From Deinococcus sonorensis KR-87 (GTDB lineage: Bacteria; Deinococcota; Deinococci; Deinococcales; Deinococcaceae): a stretch of DNA of 64,000 nucleotides. The translations under genes were made by a program, and so were the position numbers. Within the stretch, counting starts at the first letter, position 1; every line of letters starts with the position of its first letter. This document shows, piece after piece, positions 54,276 through 63,299 of this stretch. The DNA is taken from positions 310,001-374,000 of the forward strand of contig NZ_CP158297.1 in the NCBI RefSeq assembly GCF_040256395.1, written 5' to 3'. The notes beneath the pieces were generated by a model. That model was not told the DNA's origin. It saw only the letters and a list, made by a program, of their open reading frames with translations, and ran no database searches.

Positions 54276-55490
54276 TCAGTCGCGGTGCGTGAGGCTCAGG
54301 AGCAGCCGCACCAGGGCCGCCTGCCGGTGGGTGCCGGTCTTGTCCAGGGCCTGCTTGAGCTGGTTGCGGACCGTGCCGGGGCTGACCTGGCCCTCCTCGG
54401 CGATCTGGTCCACGGTCATGCCCCGCGCGACGCAGAGGGCCACGCGGCTTTCAGCAGCCGTCAGCCCATACCGCTGTGACAGGACGGCCGGGCTGGGCAG
54501 CGGGTCGGGTTCGGCCGGCTGGCTGTCCAGGAGCAGCAGCACCTCGCCCTCTGCCGGTCCGAGCGGGTCGCTGGGCGGGACGCGCAGCAGGGAGATGTGG
54601 AGCCGCGGAGCGGCTCGCCGCCGGACCAGCGAGAGGGCCTCGCCGGCGCGCGGGATGCCCCGCGCGCTGTCCGGCGACCGACCCAGCCGCTGAATCGCCG
54701 CGGACAGCCGCGGCTGCTCCCCGGGCTCGTCCGACTCCAGCACGCCGCCCCGGACCTGCAGGCCATCACCCTCGTCAAGCAACGTCACCGCCGCCCGGTT
54801 GGCCCACAGCAGCTGACCGTGGGCGTTCACCGTGAGGCAGGGCTGATCCACCGACTCCAGCGCCACCGTCCGGCTGTGCGTCTGCTGCCGCAGTGCCCGC
54901 CACTGCAGGTGCACGCGCAGCACGTGCTGAAGGTGCGGGACCAACGAGCGGAACAACGCCACCTCCCGCGCCTCGAACGGCCCATAGCGCCTGGGCCGGT
55001 GGACGTTCAGAAACAGCCCCAGCTCCCGGGTCTCGCCCAGCACGAAGCTGGCCAGCGTGTGATAGTAGTCGTGCGGGAGCGCGAACTCGTGGCAGAAGGG
55101 CAGGCGATCAAACTCGGCGTCCGACAGGAGGTCGCGCCGGTCACACGCGGCCGACTGACCGATCCGGGTGAGCCACTGCACCCCCCGCACGGTGTAGCCG
55201 TCGTGCACCAGCCACCGGGACGCAAGGTCGTACAAGGCCTCGGTCGACAGCCCCTGCTGGAAGACCACGTTCACGTCCTGCCCCTCCTGGATCAGGCACT
55301 CCGGATGGTCGAACCACCACATCTGCTCCGGCCGGGTGACCAGGCCCACGTTGCTGAAGCTGGCCCGGAACATCACATTGATCCGGTCCAGGAAGGCGCG
55401 CCAGAGTTCCGGCTCGGCAGCGGACTGGTACATCAGCGCGATCACCGAGATCAGCTGCTCGTCGAACCTTCGTGCTGGAGGTGGCTGCAT
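54276..55490 (-). CDS. LuxR-type transcriptional regulator with PAS/GAF-like sensor, 404 aa
   Basis: The N-terminal 200 residues look like a sensor domain (GAF-like, EPELWRAFLDRINVMFRAS, EFALPHDYYHTLASFVLGE). Residues about 215-330 resemble a PAS domain (ESVDQPCLTVNAHGQLLWANRAA). The C-terminus is a LuxR helix-turn-helix (RYGLTAAESRVALCVARG, GQVSPGTVRNQLKQALDKTG), in which TAAESRVA marks the family. No receiver domain, so it senses a ligand directly. AAGGA lies before the ATG. Targets unknown; it may be autoregulated through the repeat at 55567-55579. Confidence 0.85.
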   Translation of the reverse strand: MQPPPARRFDEQLISVIALMYQSAAEPELWRAFLDRINVMFRASFSNVGLVTRPEQMWWFDHPECLIQEGQDVNVVFQQGLSTEALYDLASRWLVHDGYTVRGVQWLTRIGQSAACDRRDLLSDAEFDRLPFCHEFALPHDYYHTLASFVLGETRELGLFLNVHRPRRYGPFEAREVALFRSLVPHLQHVLRVHLQWRALRQQTHSRTVALESVDQPCLTVNAHGQLLWANRAAVTLLDEGDGLQVRGGVLESDEPGEQPRLSAAIQRLGRSPDSARGIPRAGEALSLVRRRAAPRLHISLLRVPPSDPLGPAEGEVLLLLDSQPAEPDPLPSPAVLSQRYGLTAAESRVALCVARGMTVDQIAEEGQVSPGTVRNQLKQALDKTGTHRQAALVRLLLSLTHRD

Positions 55491-55566
55491 GAGCGGTTCC
55501 TTTTCTCGTCGGGGGGAGCGGGGGCGCTCCGTGGTCCGGTAAGCAGGGGCTCGTCAGTTCCTTTGC

Positions 55567-55579
55567 GAGTAGTGTACTC
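55567..55579. promoter_or_regulatory. inverted repeat GAGTA-GTG-TACTC overlapping a -10 for the LuxR-type gene
   Basis: On the minus strand the repeat contains TACACT (55571-55576), a -10 of the type used elsewhere here, about 80 nt before the ATG at 55490. A regulator could bind the repeat to control the LuxR-type gene, possibly that protein itself. Confidence 0.4.
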
Positions 55580-55994
55580 CTTCAGTCACCACGACCCGGA
55601 GTGCTGACCCGGGACGCCTCCAGGGCAGCACTCCGGGCCGGAGAGCCCTCAAGCGTTCGAGGCGGCCCGCGTTCTGTCTGGGTCGGGTGCGGTGGCGCTC
55701 GCCGTGTTGGGTCGGGTGGTCTTCTCCGGGACGCGCCATCGGAGGTGCGGAAGGCACGCCGGGTCTGGCGTGTGGCGTCACTCTTCGAGACCTGGAAGCT
55801 CAGACGCGCGGCAGCGATAACCGTTTTTGGTACGGACGCTTCACGCCTGAGCGGCAGCGGTGAAGCACCGGGCTGCCACAGGCGGATGCCCACAGACTGG
55901 TGCGCGGGAACGGACCGGGGTGCAGGGCCTCGCTGCTGCGGTGACCCGCCACGAACAGTACAAACCTACCAGAATTCATTGTTTGATTACGCTA

Positions 55995-56023
55995 TTTACG
56001 AATTCGGGTTGGTGCGCTAGGCT
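55995..56023 (+). promoter_or_regulatory. promoter candidate of the Ubl-like/DUF4132 operon
   Basis: TTTACG (55995-56000), 17-bp spacer, TAGGCT (56018-56023), about 50 bp before the ATG at 56075, which has GAGGT upstream. AT-rich DNA precedes it. Confidence 0.45.
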
Positions 56024-56074
56024 GAACGGTGAGCAGCATCACGGTCGCTCTTCCCTCCCCTGTACGAGGTTGTC

Positions 56075-56479
56075 ATGATTGTCGAAACGAAACTCGTTGG
56101 CCGCCGCACCCCGTTTGAACGCCGCCCCGTCGACCTCCCGGACGGTACCCACACCCTGCGAGACCTGCTGCTTCACCTGGTGGAGGTCGAGGTGGCCGCC
56201 TACCAGGACCGGCAGGACCGCGTGGGGCTGCTGCGGCTCCTGACCGAACAGGAGGTCCAGGCCGGCGCCGACAGCGGCCGGATCAGCGTGGCGCCACAGC
56301 AGCGAGGCGGCGCCGTCAGTGCCGAGACCGCCGGCCGCGCCGCGCTGACCGCCTTCGGGGACGGGCTGTACTACGTGTTCGTGGACGACCGGCAGCTTCA
56401 GCAGCTGGACGAACCGGTCACGCTTCGCCCCGACAGCACGCTGCTGCTCCTGCGCCTGACCGCGCTGGCGGGCGGATGA
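56075..56479 (+). CDS. small beta-grasp (ubiquitin-like)-looking protein ending in Gly-Gly, 134 aa
   Basis: GAGGT precedes the ATG at 56075. The N-terminus (VETKLVGRRTPFERRPVDLPDG) reads as a beta hairpin, followed by helix TLRDLLLHLVEVEVAAYQDR, a roughly 50-residue insert rich in Gly, Gln and Ala, and a C-terminal part YYVFVDDRQLQQLD-PVTLRPDSTLLLLRL that ends LTALAGG. The order hairpin, helix, strands and a terminal Leu-x-x-Gly-Gly resembles ThiS/MoaD/ubiquitin-like proteins, whose C-terminal glycines are activated as adenylates or thiocarboxylates. This is my inference, not a recognised family. The stop overlaps the next start (ATGA). Confidence 0.65.
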   Translation: MIVETKLVGRRTPFERRPVDLPDGTHTLRDLLLHLVEVEVAAYQDRQDRVGLLRLLTEQEVQAGADSGRISVAPQQRGGAVSAETAGRAALTAFGDGLYYVFVDDRQLQQLDEPVTLRPDSTLLLLRLTALAGG

Positions 56480-59400
56480 GCAGCGACGTTCAGGAGCTCC
56501 TCCGCTCGTACCAGCAGCCGTGGAAGCCGGGGTTCGAGGACCGGCTGCACACGCTGCCCGCAGCCACCGTCGCGGTCATCCGGGACAAGCTCAATGGTCT
56601 GTCCACCGCGGATGAGGCACTGACCGATGTGCTGCAGGCCAGTGACGATGCCGCCCGGGCGGCCATCGCCGCCGTGTTCTTCCCGCAGTTCCCGGACGTG
56701 GCGGCCCGCACGCTCGGCGCCCTGATGACCCGCCATCCGTACCCGCAGGGGTACGCCCGCCGGGCCTTCCGGGCGCCCGGGCACCGGCTGTCGGCCGCCC
56801 ACGCACAGGCGTGGCTGTGGCGCACCTGGACCACCACCCGCGAGTACCCGCAGCCGATCGGGTGGCTGGCCGTGCATGCGGGCCTGCTGAACGCCTGGCA
56901 GTCGCAGGGCGTGGGCCTGCTGCTGGCGCAGGCGATCAGTGATGGGGACGACGAGGTGTTCGCCGTGCTGCGCGACACGGCCGGCACCCAGCATCCGGTC
57001 GCCCGCATGGGCCGCCACGTGCCGAACGCGCTGCTGTCCAGCACCCGCGAGGACGCCTGGACGCTCGCGGAGGGGTTGCTGCTCGCGGCGCAGCGGCAGG
57101 AAGGGCTGCGGCAGGTGATCCTCGAGACGGTGGACGAGGCCAGCCTGGAGGCCTTCCGGCGCATGCTGCGCCTAGTCCTGGACCACGACCTGCTGCGCTT
57201 CGCGGCCACCCTGCGCGCCGCGTGCGTGTGGTTCGGCCTGAACTACGACGTCACCGACCTGCCCACCGTCAAAGGACACCTGACCCGAGCCTTGGCGTTC
57301 CTGGACGACGAGGTTGCCGTGCGCCAGGCCGTCCAGAGCGGCACGGCACCGGACGCGTACCTGGCCCTGTTCGTGCTGGGCATGCAGGACGCGGTGCACG
57401 CGGCCGACCTCGCCCGCCCGCTGCTGATGCACGCCGACGCGGCCCGCCGCATGGCCGCCGCCCAGTTCCTGATCGCCGCCGAGCTGCTGACCGACGACGA
57501 CCGCCTGATGCTGCTCGGCGACCCGGACCTGCGCCTCTCCGCGCTGGCAGGGAGCGTCCTGAACCGCTGGAGCGGCATCAATCCCGGCTACACCTTCGAG
57601 GCGTACGAACGCTACGCCCTGCGCCTGCCGGACACGGCCCGCCACGACCCGCTGCTGTTCCCCTGGCTGGGCCAGGTGCCGGCCCGCGAGACGGCCCTCG
57701 ACGCCCTGCCGGTGCTGCGTGGGGACCGGCCCTTCACGGTGCTCGCGCCGCACCTGGGTGGCATGAGCGTGTACGGCAAGACGGCGGTGCTGCGCGCCCT
57801 GGGCGACCACGCCAGCACACGGACGCTCGACGCCCCCACCCGCGCGCTGCTGGTCTCGCTCCTGCAGGACCGCAACAGCAGCGTGTCCCAGGAGGCCGTG
57901 AAGGTCATGGCGCACTTCACGCCGGACGCCACCGAGGTCGGCGCCGTGCACACCCTGCTGAAGCGCAAGAGTGCGGACCTGCGCCGGGGCCTGATCCGGC
58001 TGCTGGCCCAGGCGGGCGGGCAGGCGCAGGCCAGCGCCCACGCGCTGCTGGCAGGCGGCAACGCAGAACAGCGCCAGGCTGGCCTGCAACTGCTGCTCGA
58101 AACGGGAGGCACGCTTCCCGCGGACTTCCGTCCGAGGACCGTCACCGAACAGACGCTGTGCGCCCGCCTGACCGATCCCGGCGCGCAGGTCACACTGAAC
58201 GACGGCCTGGGCCTGTTCAATCCGGCGCGGCTCACCCGGCCGGTCCCGCCCCGCGTCCGCGAGCGGCCCTACCCGGCCGACCTGCAACGCGGAGCGGCGC
58301 TGCTGCGCACCTTGGACGCCGTGATCGTCGCCCACCGCGAGACGCCCCTGACCGGCGTGGGCTGGGACGGCAGCGAAACCGTCCTGCTCGGCAATGCGCG
58401 CCCCTCTGCCCTGCGTCCAGGCCGCGACGATCAGCCGATGCCGCTGCAGGACCTCTGGACCGGCTGGTGGCAGACGCGCCCGGACGCGCAGGCGGGGGAC
58501 CTGACCCGCATGTGGTGGACGCTGAATCATTTCGTGGCCCGGACCGACACCACCGAGGGCGAGCTGCAGACCGAACTGGAGCCGCTCGCGGAGGAGGGGG
58601 GTGCAGACGGCGCAGCGTCACCAGCCGCAACCCTCCAGGCGTTGCGGCACCGGAGCGTATACCGCACGCTCGGGCCACTCGTCGCCCTGCGGCTGGAACA
58701 CCCGGACCTCGCGGGCGTGATCGTGGCCGCCCTGCGGACGCTGTACGTCACGCCCACCGACACAGAGATGGCGCTGGACGCCTGGGAGACCGCCCTGGCC
58801 CACCTGCCGCTGGACGCAGAAGTGCAGGTCGATCCCCAGTACACCTGGCGGCGCAGCGATCCGCGCGAGCTGCTGCATCCGCTCATCCCCCGCGATCGCT
58901 GGACGGCGTGGCCTCCCGGTCAGGTGGAACGTCTGTGGAACCTGAGCGTGTACCAGGGCTCGGCCTTCCCGAAATTGCCGCTCGTTCGGCCAGAGACGCG
59001 CCTGCTGCTGCACGCCTACGCCGCGGGGTGGGCACACCGGGACGACCTGCTCGATCAGCTGATCGGGGAACGACCGGCGCGTGAGGGCTACTGGTCCAGC
59101 ACCGATTTCAGCGACCTGCGCACCTACACCCGCCGCACCCTCAAGCCGGAACTGCCCACCCACCCCGACTGGCTGGACGCCGTATCGACCGTCCGCGACC
59201 GGGTGCTGCAGGTGGAGCTCGGTCGCGGAGACCTGGAAACGCCCGCCACGCTGCCGGCCCTGGCCCTGCAGGGCGTGCACGGGGCCGCCGTGGCGCTGCA
59301 GCTGCTGGCCGGACTGGGCCGCAATCCCCTCAAGCGCGGGTACCAGGGCCGCAACGAGAGCCGGGACGTGACGTTCAGCCACCTGATCCGCGTGTCGTTT

Positions 59401-61290
59401 CCGCAGGCCGGCGACACCCCAGACGGTGTCCGGGCGCAGGCGCAGGCGCTGAAGCTTCCGGACGCCCGGCTGCTCGACCTCGCGATGTTCGCGCCACAAT
59501 GGGCGAATCTGGTGGCCGGCGCGCTCGGCTGGCGCGGCCTGGAGGGCGGCGTGTACTGGCTGCACGCCCACACCCGCGACAGCAACTGGAGCGTCCCCGA
59601 GGACGTGCGGCAGGCGTGGGAGGCCGAGATCAGCGAACGCACACCGCTCGGCGCCACCGACCTGACCGAGGGCGCGGTGGACGTCGCGTGGTTCCGGAGC
59701 ATGTACAGGACCGTGGGCCGCGAGCGCTTCGCGGCGCTGCTCGAGGCGGCCAAATATGCGTCCAGCAGCGGCGGGCATAAACGTGCGGAGATGTACGCCC
59801 GCGCGATCCTCGGCGAGCTGAACGAGGCGGAGCTCGGTGCCCGGATCCGGGAGAAGCGCAACCAGGACGCCGTCCGCGCCCTGGGCCTGCTGCCCCTGGC
59901 CCGCGCGAAGGGAAAGGCGGCCAGGCAGCTGGAGGAACGCTACCGCGTGATCAGCGACTTCCGCCGCGCGGCCCGGCAGTTCGGCGCGCAGCGGCAGGCC
60001 AGCGAACGCCGCGCCGCGGACATCGGCCTGCAGAACCTCGCCCGCAGCGCCGGGTACACCGATCCGCAGCGTCTGGTGTGGGCCATGGAGGCCCGCACCG
60101 CGCCCGACTGGGGGCGGACCGTCACCGTGGACGGCGTGACGCTGGCGATTGCCGTCACGCCGGAAGGGGACGCCAGCCTGACGGTGCAGCGCGGCGAGAA
60201 GGCCCTCAAGGCCGTGCCGTCCGCGCTGAAGAAACACCCGGACGTGCTGGCCCTCCGGGAGAGCGTCAGCGAACTGAGCGCCACCCGCACCCGCATGCGC
60301 GCCGCGCTCGAGGACGCCATGATCCGGGGTGACCATCTGCAGCCTCAGGAACTCCGCGACCTCGCCGCGCACCCGGTCATCGCTCCGATGCTGCGCAGCC
60401 TGGTGTGGATCGTGAATGAGGCGCATGCCGGCTGGTGGCAGGGCGACACCCTGGAAACCCCGGCCGGAGCCCAGCCGATCGGCGAGCAGGCGCTGAGGCT
60501 CGCGCACCCGCACGACCTGTACACCGGGGGGCACTGGGCCGCATTCCAGGCCCAGGTGATGGAGCGGGGCGTCACGCAGCCGTTCAAGCAGGTGTTCCGC
60601 GAGTACTACCCGCTCACCACCGCCGAGCAGGACGCCAGACGCAGTCCCCGCTTCCAAGGGCAGCACGTTCAGCCGGGCCGGGCGGCCGCGCTGTTCAAGG
60701 CGCGCGGCTGGGTGGCCGTCCCTGAGGAGGGGGTCCGCAGGACCTGGCACGCCGAGGGCCTGAACGTCTGGATCGACACCAGCCTCGGCCACGGCACCCC
60801 CAACGAGGTGGAGGGCACGGCCCTGAACGCCGTGTACTTCCTGCCCCAGGGCGCCCGGGAGCCGCTGACGCTCTCCGAGGTGCCGCCACGCGTGTTCAGC
60901 GAAACCATGCGCGACCTGGACCTGGTCGTGTCGGTCGCGCACGTGGGCGGCGTCGATCCGGAGGCTACGCAGAGCACCACCGCGATGCGCGCGGCCCTGC
61001 TGCGGGAAACGCTGCGGCTCCTGAAGCTGAGCAACGTCAGGCTGCAGGACGACCACGCCCTCATCGAGGGCCACCACGCCCGGTACACCGTGCACCTCGG
61101 CAGCGGCACCGTGCACCGCCAGCCGGGCGGCTTCCTGTGCATCATCCCGGTCCACAACCAGCAGCAGGGCCGCCTGTTCCTGCCGTTTGCCGACCCCGAC
61201 CCCCGCACGGCCGAGGTGGTCAGCAAGGTGCTGCTGCTCGCTGAAGACCGCAAGATTCAGGACCCCACCATCCTTGAGCAGCTGCGCTGA
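56476..61290 (+). CDS. giant DUF4132 (MolR/YehI-like)-family protein, 1604 aa
   Basis: The product is long, mostly helical, with HEAT-like stretches in the middle (LVSLLQDRNSSVSQEAVKVMAHF, TLLKRKSADLRRGLIRLLAQAGGQAQASAHALLAG). The C-terminal 350 residues include LYTGGHWAAFQAQVMERGVTQPFKQVFREYYPLT and, at the end, DPRTAEVVSKVLLLAEDRKIQDPTIL, which I recognise as the DUF4132 family ending (YehI/MolR group). No P-loop, protease or nuclease motif and no membrane segment is seen. It is translationally coupled to the Gly-Gly protein. Relatives often lie beside MoxR ATPase and von Willebrand A genes, absent here. Function unknown. Confidence 0.85.
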   Translation: MSSDVQELLRSYQQPWKPGFEDRLHTLPAATVAVIRDKLNGLSTADEALTDVLQASDDAARAAIAAVFFPQFPDVAARTLGALMTRHPYPQGYARRAFRAPGHRLSAAHAQAWLWRTWTTTREYPQPIGWLAVHAGLLNAWQSQGVGLLLAQAISDGDDEVFAVLRDTAGTQHPVARMGRHVPNALLSSTREDAWTLAEGLLLAAQRQEGLRQVILETVDEASLEAFRRMLRLVLDHDLLRFAATLRAACVWFGLNYDVTDLPTVKGHLTRALAFLDDEVAVRQAVQSGTAPDAYLALFVLGMQDAVHAADLARPLLMHADAARRMAAAQFLIAAELLTDDDRLMLLGDPDLRLSALAGSVLNRWSGINPGYTFEAYERYALRLPDTARHDPLLFPWLGQVPARETALDALPVLRGDRPFTVLAPHLGGMSVYGKTAVLRALGDHASTRTLDAPTRALLVSLLQDRNSSVSQEAVKVMAHFTPDATEVGAVHTLLKRKSADLRRGLIRLLAQAGGQAQASAHALLAGGNAEQRQAGLQLLLETGGTLPADFRPRTVTEQTLCARLTDPGAQVTLNDGLGLFNPARLTRPVPPRVRERPYPADLQRGAALLRTLDAVIVAHRETPLTGVGWDGSETVLLGNARPSALRPGRDDQPMPLQDLWTGWWQTRPDAQAGDLTRMWWTLNHFVARTDTTEGELQTELEPLAEEGGADGAASPAATLQALRHRSVYRTLGPLVALRLEHPDLAGVIVAALRTLYVTPTDTEMALDAWETALAHLPLDAEVQVDPQYTWRRSDPRELLHPLIPRDRWTAWPPGQVERLWNLSVYQGSAFPKLPLVRPETRLLLHAYAAGWAHRDDLLDQLIGERPAREGYWSSTDFSDLRTYTRRTLKPELPTHPDWLDAVSTVRDRVLQVELGRGDLETPATLPALALQGVHGAAVALQLLAGLGRNPLKRGYQGRNESRDVTFSHLIRVSFPQAGDTPDGVRAQAQALKLPDARLLDLAMFAPQWANLVAGALGWRGLEGGVYWLHAHTRDSNWSVPEDVRQAWEAEISERTPLGATDLTEGAVDVAWFRSMYRTVGRERFAALLEAAKYASSSGGHKRAEMYARAILGELNEAELGARIREKRNQDAVRALGLLPLARAKGKAARQLEERYRVISDFRRAARQFGAQRQASERRAADIGLQNLARSAGYTDPQRLVWAMEARTAPDWGRTVTVDGVTLAIAVTPEGDASLTVQRGEKALKAVPSALKKHPDVLALRESVSELSATRTRMRAALEDAMIRGDHLQPQELRDLAAHPVIAPMLRSLVWIVNEAHAGWWQGDTLETPAGAQPIGEQALRLAHPHDLYTGGHWAAFQAQVMERGVTQPFKQVFREYYPLTTAEQDARRSPRFQGQHVQPGRAAALFKARGWVAVPEEGVRRTWHAEGLNVWIDTSLGHGTPNEVEGTALNAVYFLPQGAREPLTLSEVPPRVFSETMRDLDLVVSVAHVGGVDPEATQSTTAMRAALLRETLRLLKLSNVRLQDDHALIEGHHARYTVHLGSGTVHRQPGGFLCIIPVHNQQQGRLFLPFADPDPRTAEVVSKVLLLAEDRKIQDPTILEQLR

Positions 61291-61723
61291 CGCTGGGGCG
61301 GCGCCGCCCGGTCCAGGAGATGCGGCGGCCCTCCACCCGGGCCGCCGAAGCGCCGCATGTCCGCGGTTGGCGCCGCCCAGGCGAGCGGGGCTGGTGATGC
61401 CCGCGCGTGCATTCAGGCGGATCAGCCGTGGCTGGCTGGTCCCGCCCCGATCGGCCCGGACCCCCGACGGGCAGCGCGGACTCCAGCCGCGTGGGGACCC
61501 GGAACCATGCGGCGGGGAGGGCCGCAACGACGCTGGCCGGGGATGACGGTCTGCCCCTCCACGGGCGTACGGCACCGACCCCCGCAGGCCACGGTGAGCA
61601 GCCGTCGCGAACACAAAGCGGCGGCGAAGAACAAGGGTGGGGTGGGCCGCACTCTGGACGCCCGGCCCACCGCACCCTGAAGCTGCAGGCTTGGCGGTCT
61701 GCCGGTTCAGTTGACCTGCGGCC
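61291..61723. other. intergenic gap between convergent genes
   Basis: Contains the hairpin 61323-61347. No gene; translations are Arg/Pro-rich. Confidence 0.4.
61323..61347 (+). terminator. hairpin terminator of the DUF4132 operon
   Basis: Perfect 9-bp arms CGGCGGCCC/GGGCCGCCG around a 7-nt loop, 32 nt after the stop at 61290; outer ATGCGGCG/CGCCGCAT could compete for pairing. Confidence 0.6.
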
Positions 61724-62884
61724 TCATCCCCCGCCGTCACGCGGCGGCCCGTGGTCGGGCGCCGCGCGCTGCAGGGTGAAGCGGTCGCTCCACAGCGGAT
61801 GCGTCACCTGCTGGGTCCAGTCGGCGACGATCTCACCGTGCACCGGCATGAACTTGAAGCCGGCCCCCGAGCAGGGTGACACCAGCAGCACGTGAGGCGA
61901 GGCGGGGTGCTGGTCGTACACGAAGTCCCCACTCCGGGTGGTGGTGTACAGGCAGGTCTGCGTCTGCATCTCCGGCCCGGCCGCGTCCGGCAGGTGCCGC
62001 TGGAGAAACCGGCGCATGGTGGCGGTCAGCTCCGGCTGTGGCCCACCGTCCGGGTGGTCCGGGTTGACCTCCGGGCCGCTGATGTGCAGCCCGACCTTGA
62101 CGCCCGGCAGGTGGAACATCGGAAAGCCGTAGACCTCCGGGACGGTCCACTGGATGAACATCGGGAATCGCCCGAGCGCAAACGCCTCGGGACGCTGCGG
62201 GCGAAAGAACACCACCTGCTCCCGCGTGACCCGGAAGCGCCCGGCGAGGTCCGGCAGCAGATTCGGCAGCCAGCCGCCGGCCGCGATCACCACGCGGCCC
62301 GCCTCGAAGCGGCCCGCGGAGGTCTCCACCACCGGCGCGTGCGGGTCACTCAGGTCGAGCCGCTGCACCCGGGTCTGCTCCAGCAGGGTGCCGCCCAGCG
62401 CCCGGGTCATGGCGGTCAGCAGTTCGAGCGTCAGGCTGGGGTTGAGGATGCCCGCCTCCGGACTGAAGATGGCCTGCCAGTCGTCGTCGGGCCGCCACTG
62501 CGGATGGCGGCGCGCCAGCGCCACGGCGTCCAGCCGCTCGAAGGGCTCCCCCTGGGCCGTCAGGTGACGGGCGATGGACGTCAGTTCGGGGCTGTGCGCA
62601 GTCCCGAGATCGAGCAGTCCGGAGGGCCAGTACAGCTGCGTCTGATACTCCTGCTGGAACGTTCGCCAGCCGCGCAACGCCCACGCCGCCATCCGCGCGT
62701 GATGCTGCAGCGGCTGGGACAGACGGAAAATTCTGGACGCGCCCGCACTGCTGCCGTGATGATGACCGAAGCGGTGCTGCTCGAGCAGCAGCACTTTTCC
62801 CTGCCCGCGGCGGGCAAGCTCATGGGCGGCGGCAGTCCCGGCCATCCCTCCGCCGATGATCACCGTGTCGTACGCGCGTTTCAT
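61724..62884 (-). CDS. FAD-dependent amine oxidase of the monomeric sarcosine oxidase / N-methyltryptophan oxidase type, 386 aa
   Basis: N-terminal dinucleotide fold DTVIIGGGMAGTAAAHELARRG, then GHHHGSSAGASRIFRLSQP, the MSOX-family substrate and flavin segment (usually GSSxGxSRIIR). RFEAGRVVIAAGGWLPNLLPDL is the second flavin-contact region. LLVSPCSGAGFKFMPVHGEIVADW carries the Cys that links covalently to FAD in the family. Length fits monomeric sarcosine oxidase (about 390). It oxidises secondary amines such as sarcosine or N-methyl amino acids, giving formaldehyde and peroxide. The specific substrate is not shown. A 5-codon leader ORF overlaps its start. Confidence 0.92.
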   Translation of the reverse strand: MKRAYDTVIIGGGMAGTAAAHELARRGQGKVLLLEQHRFGHHHGSSAGASRIFRLSQPLQHHARMAAWALRGWRTFQQEYQTQLYWPSGLLDLGTAHSPELTSIARHLTAQGEPFERLDAVALARRHPQWRPDDDWQAIFSPEAGILNPSLTLELLTAMTRALGGTLLEQTRVQRLDLSDPHAPVVETSAGRFEAGRVVIAAGGWLPNLLPDLAGRFRVTREQVVFFRPQRPEAFALGRFPMFIQWTVPEVYGFPMFHLPGVKVGLHISGPEVNPDHPDGGPQPELTATMRRFLQRHLPDAAGPEMQTQTCLYTTTRSGDFVYDQHPASPHVLLVSPCSGAGFKFMPVHGEIVADWTQQVTHPLWSDRFTLQRAAPDHGPPRDGGG

Positions 62885-62898
62885 GCCTTGACCCGCAT
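62881..62898 (-). CDS. five-codon leader ORF overlapping the oxidase start
   Basis: ATG at 62898 (MRVKA, stop TGA at 62883-62881) has GGAGG 7 nt upstream, a better ribosome binding site than the oxidase's own ATG at 62884. Its stop overlaps that ATG (ATGA), so the oxidase may depend on reinitiation. Low confidence: chance is possible. Confidence 0.35.
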   Translation of the reverse strand: MRVKA

Positions 62899-63299
62899 CT
62901 GCTCTCCTCCAGCCTCACCGGATTGTACTGGTGGAAGCAGGCCGCGGCCTGGCCTGGGTCCGGGAGCCTGAGCTGGTCCAGGCCACCCGGGCGGGATTTC
63001 CACCCGGGCTCAGGTCAGGGGAATCCGGGCGTTCGCATGATCGTCCCGTTCGGCGGGGGTGGCCTCGTCCTGCAGCCAGGGAACGGGCCAGGTGAGCCGT
63101 GGACGCCGCACCTGCAGAGGAGGCGACGCCCGTCCCCTGGCGCCCGGAACGTCGACCACGGCACGCCCGGGTCCACCTGTTCAGGGACGAGGCTGGCGCC
63201 AGCCGACGGCCTTTCGGTGGATTCCGCCCATGTCCTCTGAAGAAATTTCAGTGCCCTGCGCGCCCATGGGCACACGGCCGGAGGCAACCGCGCGTGACC
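62885..63299. other. intergenic gap between two minus-strand genes
   Basis: TACAAT (rc of 62922-62927) is a good -10 for the oxidase, about 24 bp above its leader ORF. The hairpin 63251-63273 follows the replication gene. Nothing else recognised. Confidence 0.45.
63251..63273 (-). terminator. weak hairpin after the replication initiator gene
   Basis: GTGCCC (63251-63256) and GGGCAC (63268-63273) with an 11-nt loop, about 27 nt beyond the minus-strand stop at 63300. Confidence 0.4.

Larger units (their letters stand above)
55491..56074. other. intergenic gap of 584 bp between divergent genes
   Basis: Holds the inverted repeat at 55567-55579 and, near the right end, an AT-rich promoter area (55960-56025). 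No gene recognised. Confidence 0.5.

Noticed and set aside
58618..61740. 1040-codon open frame opposite the DUF4132 gene
   Set aside because: Long antisense frames are expected at high GC. The plus strand has recognisable family sequence, the minus frame has none.
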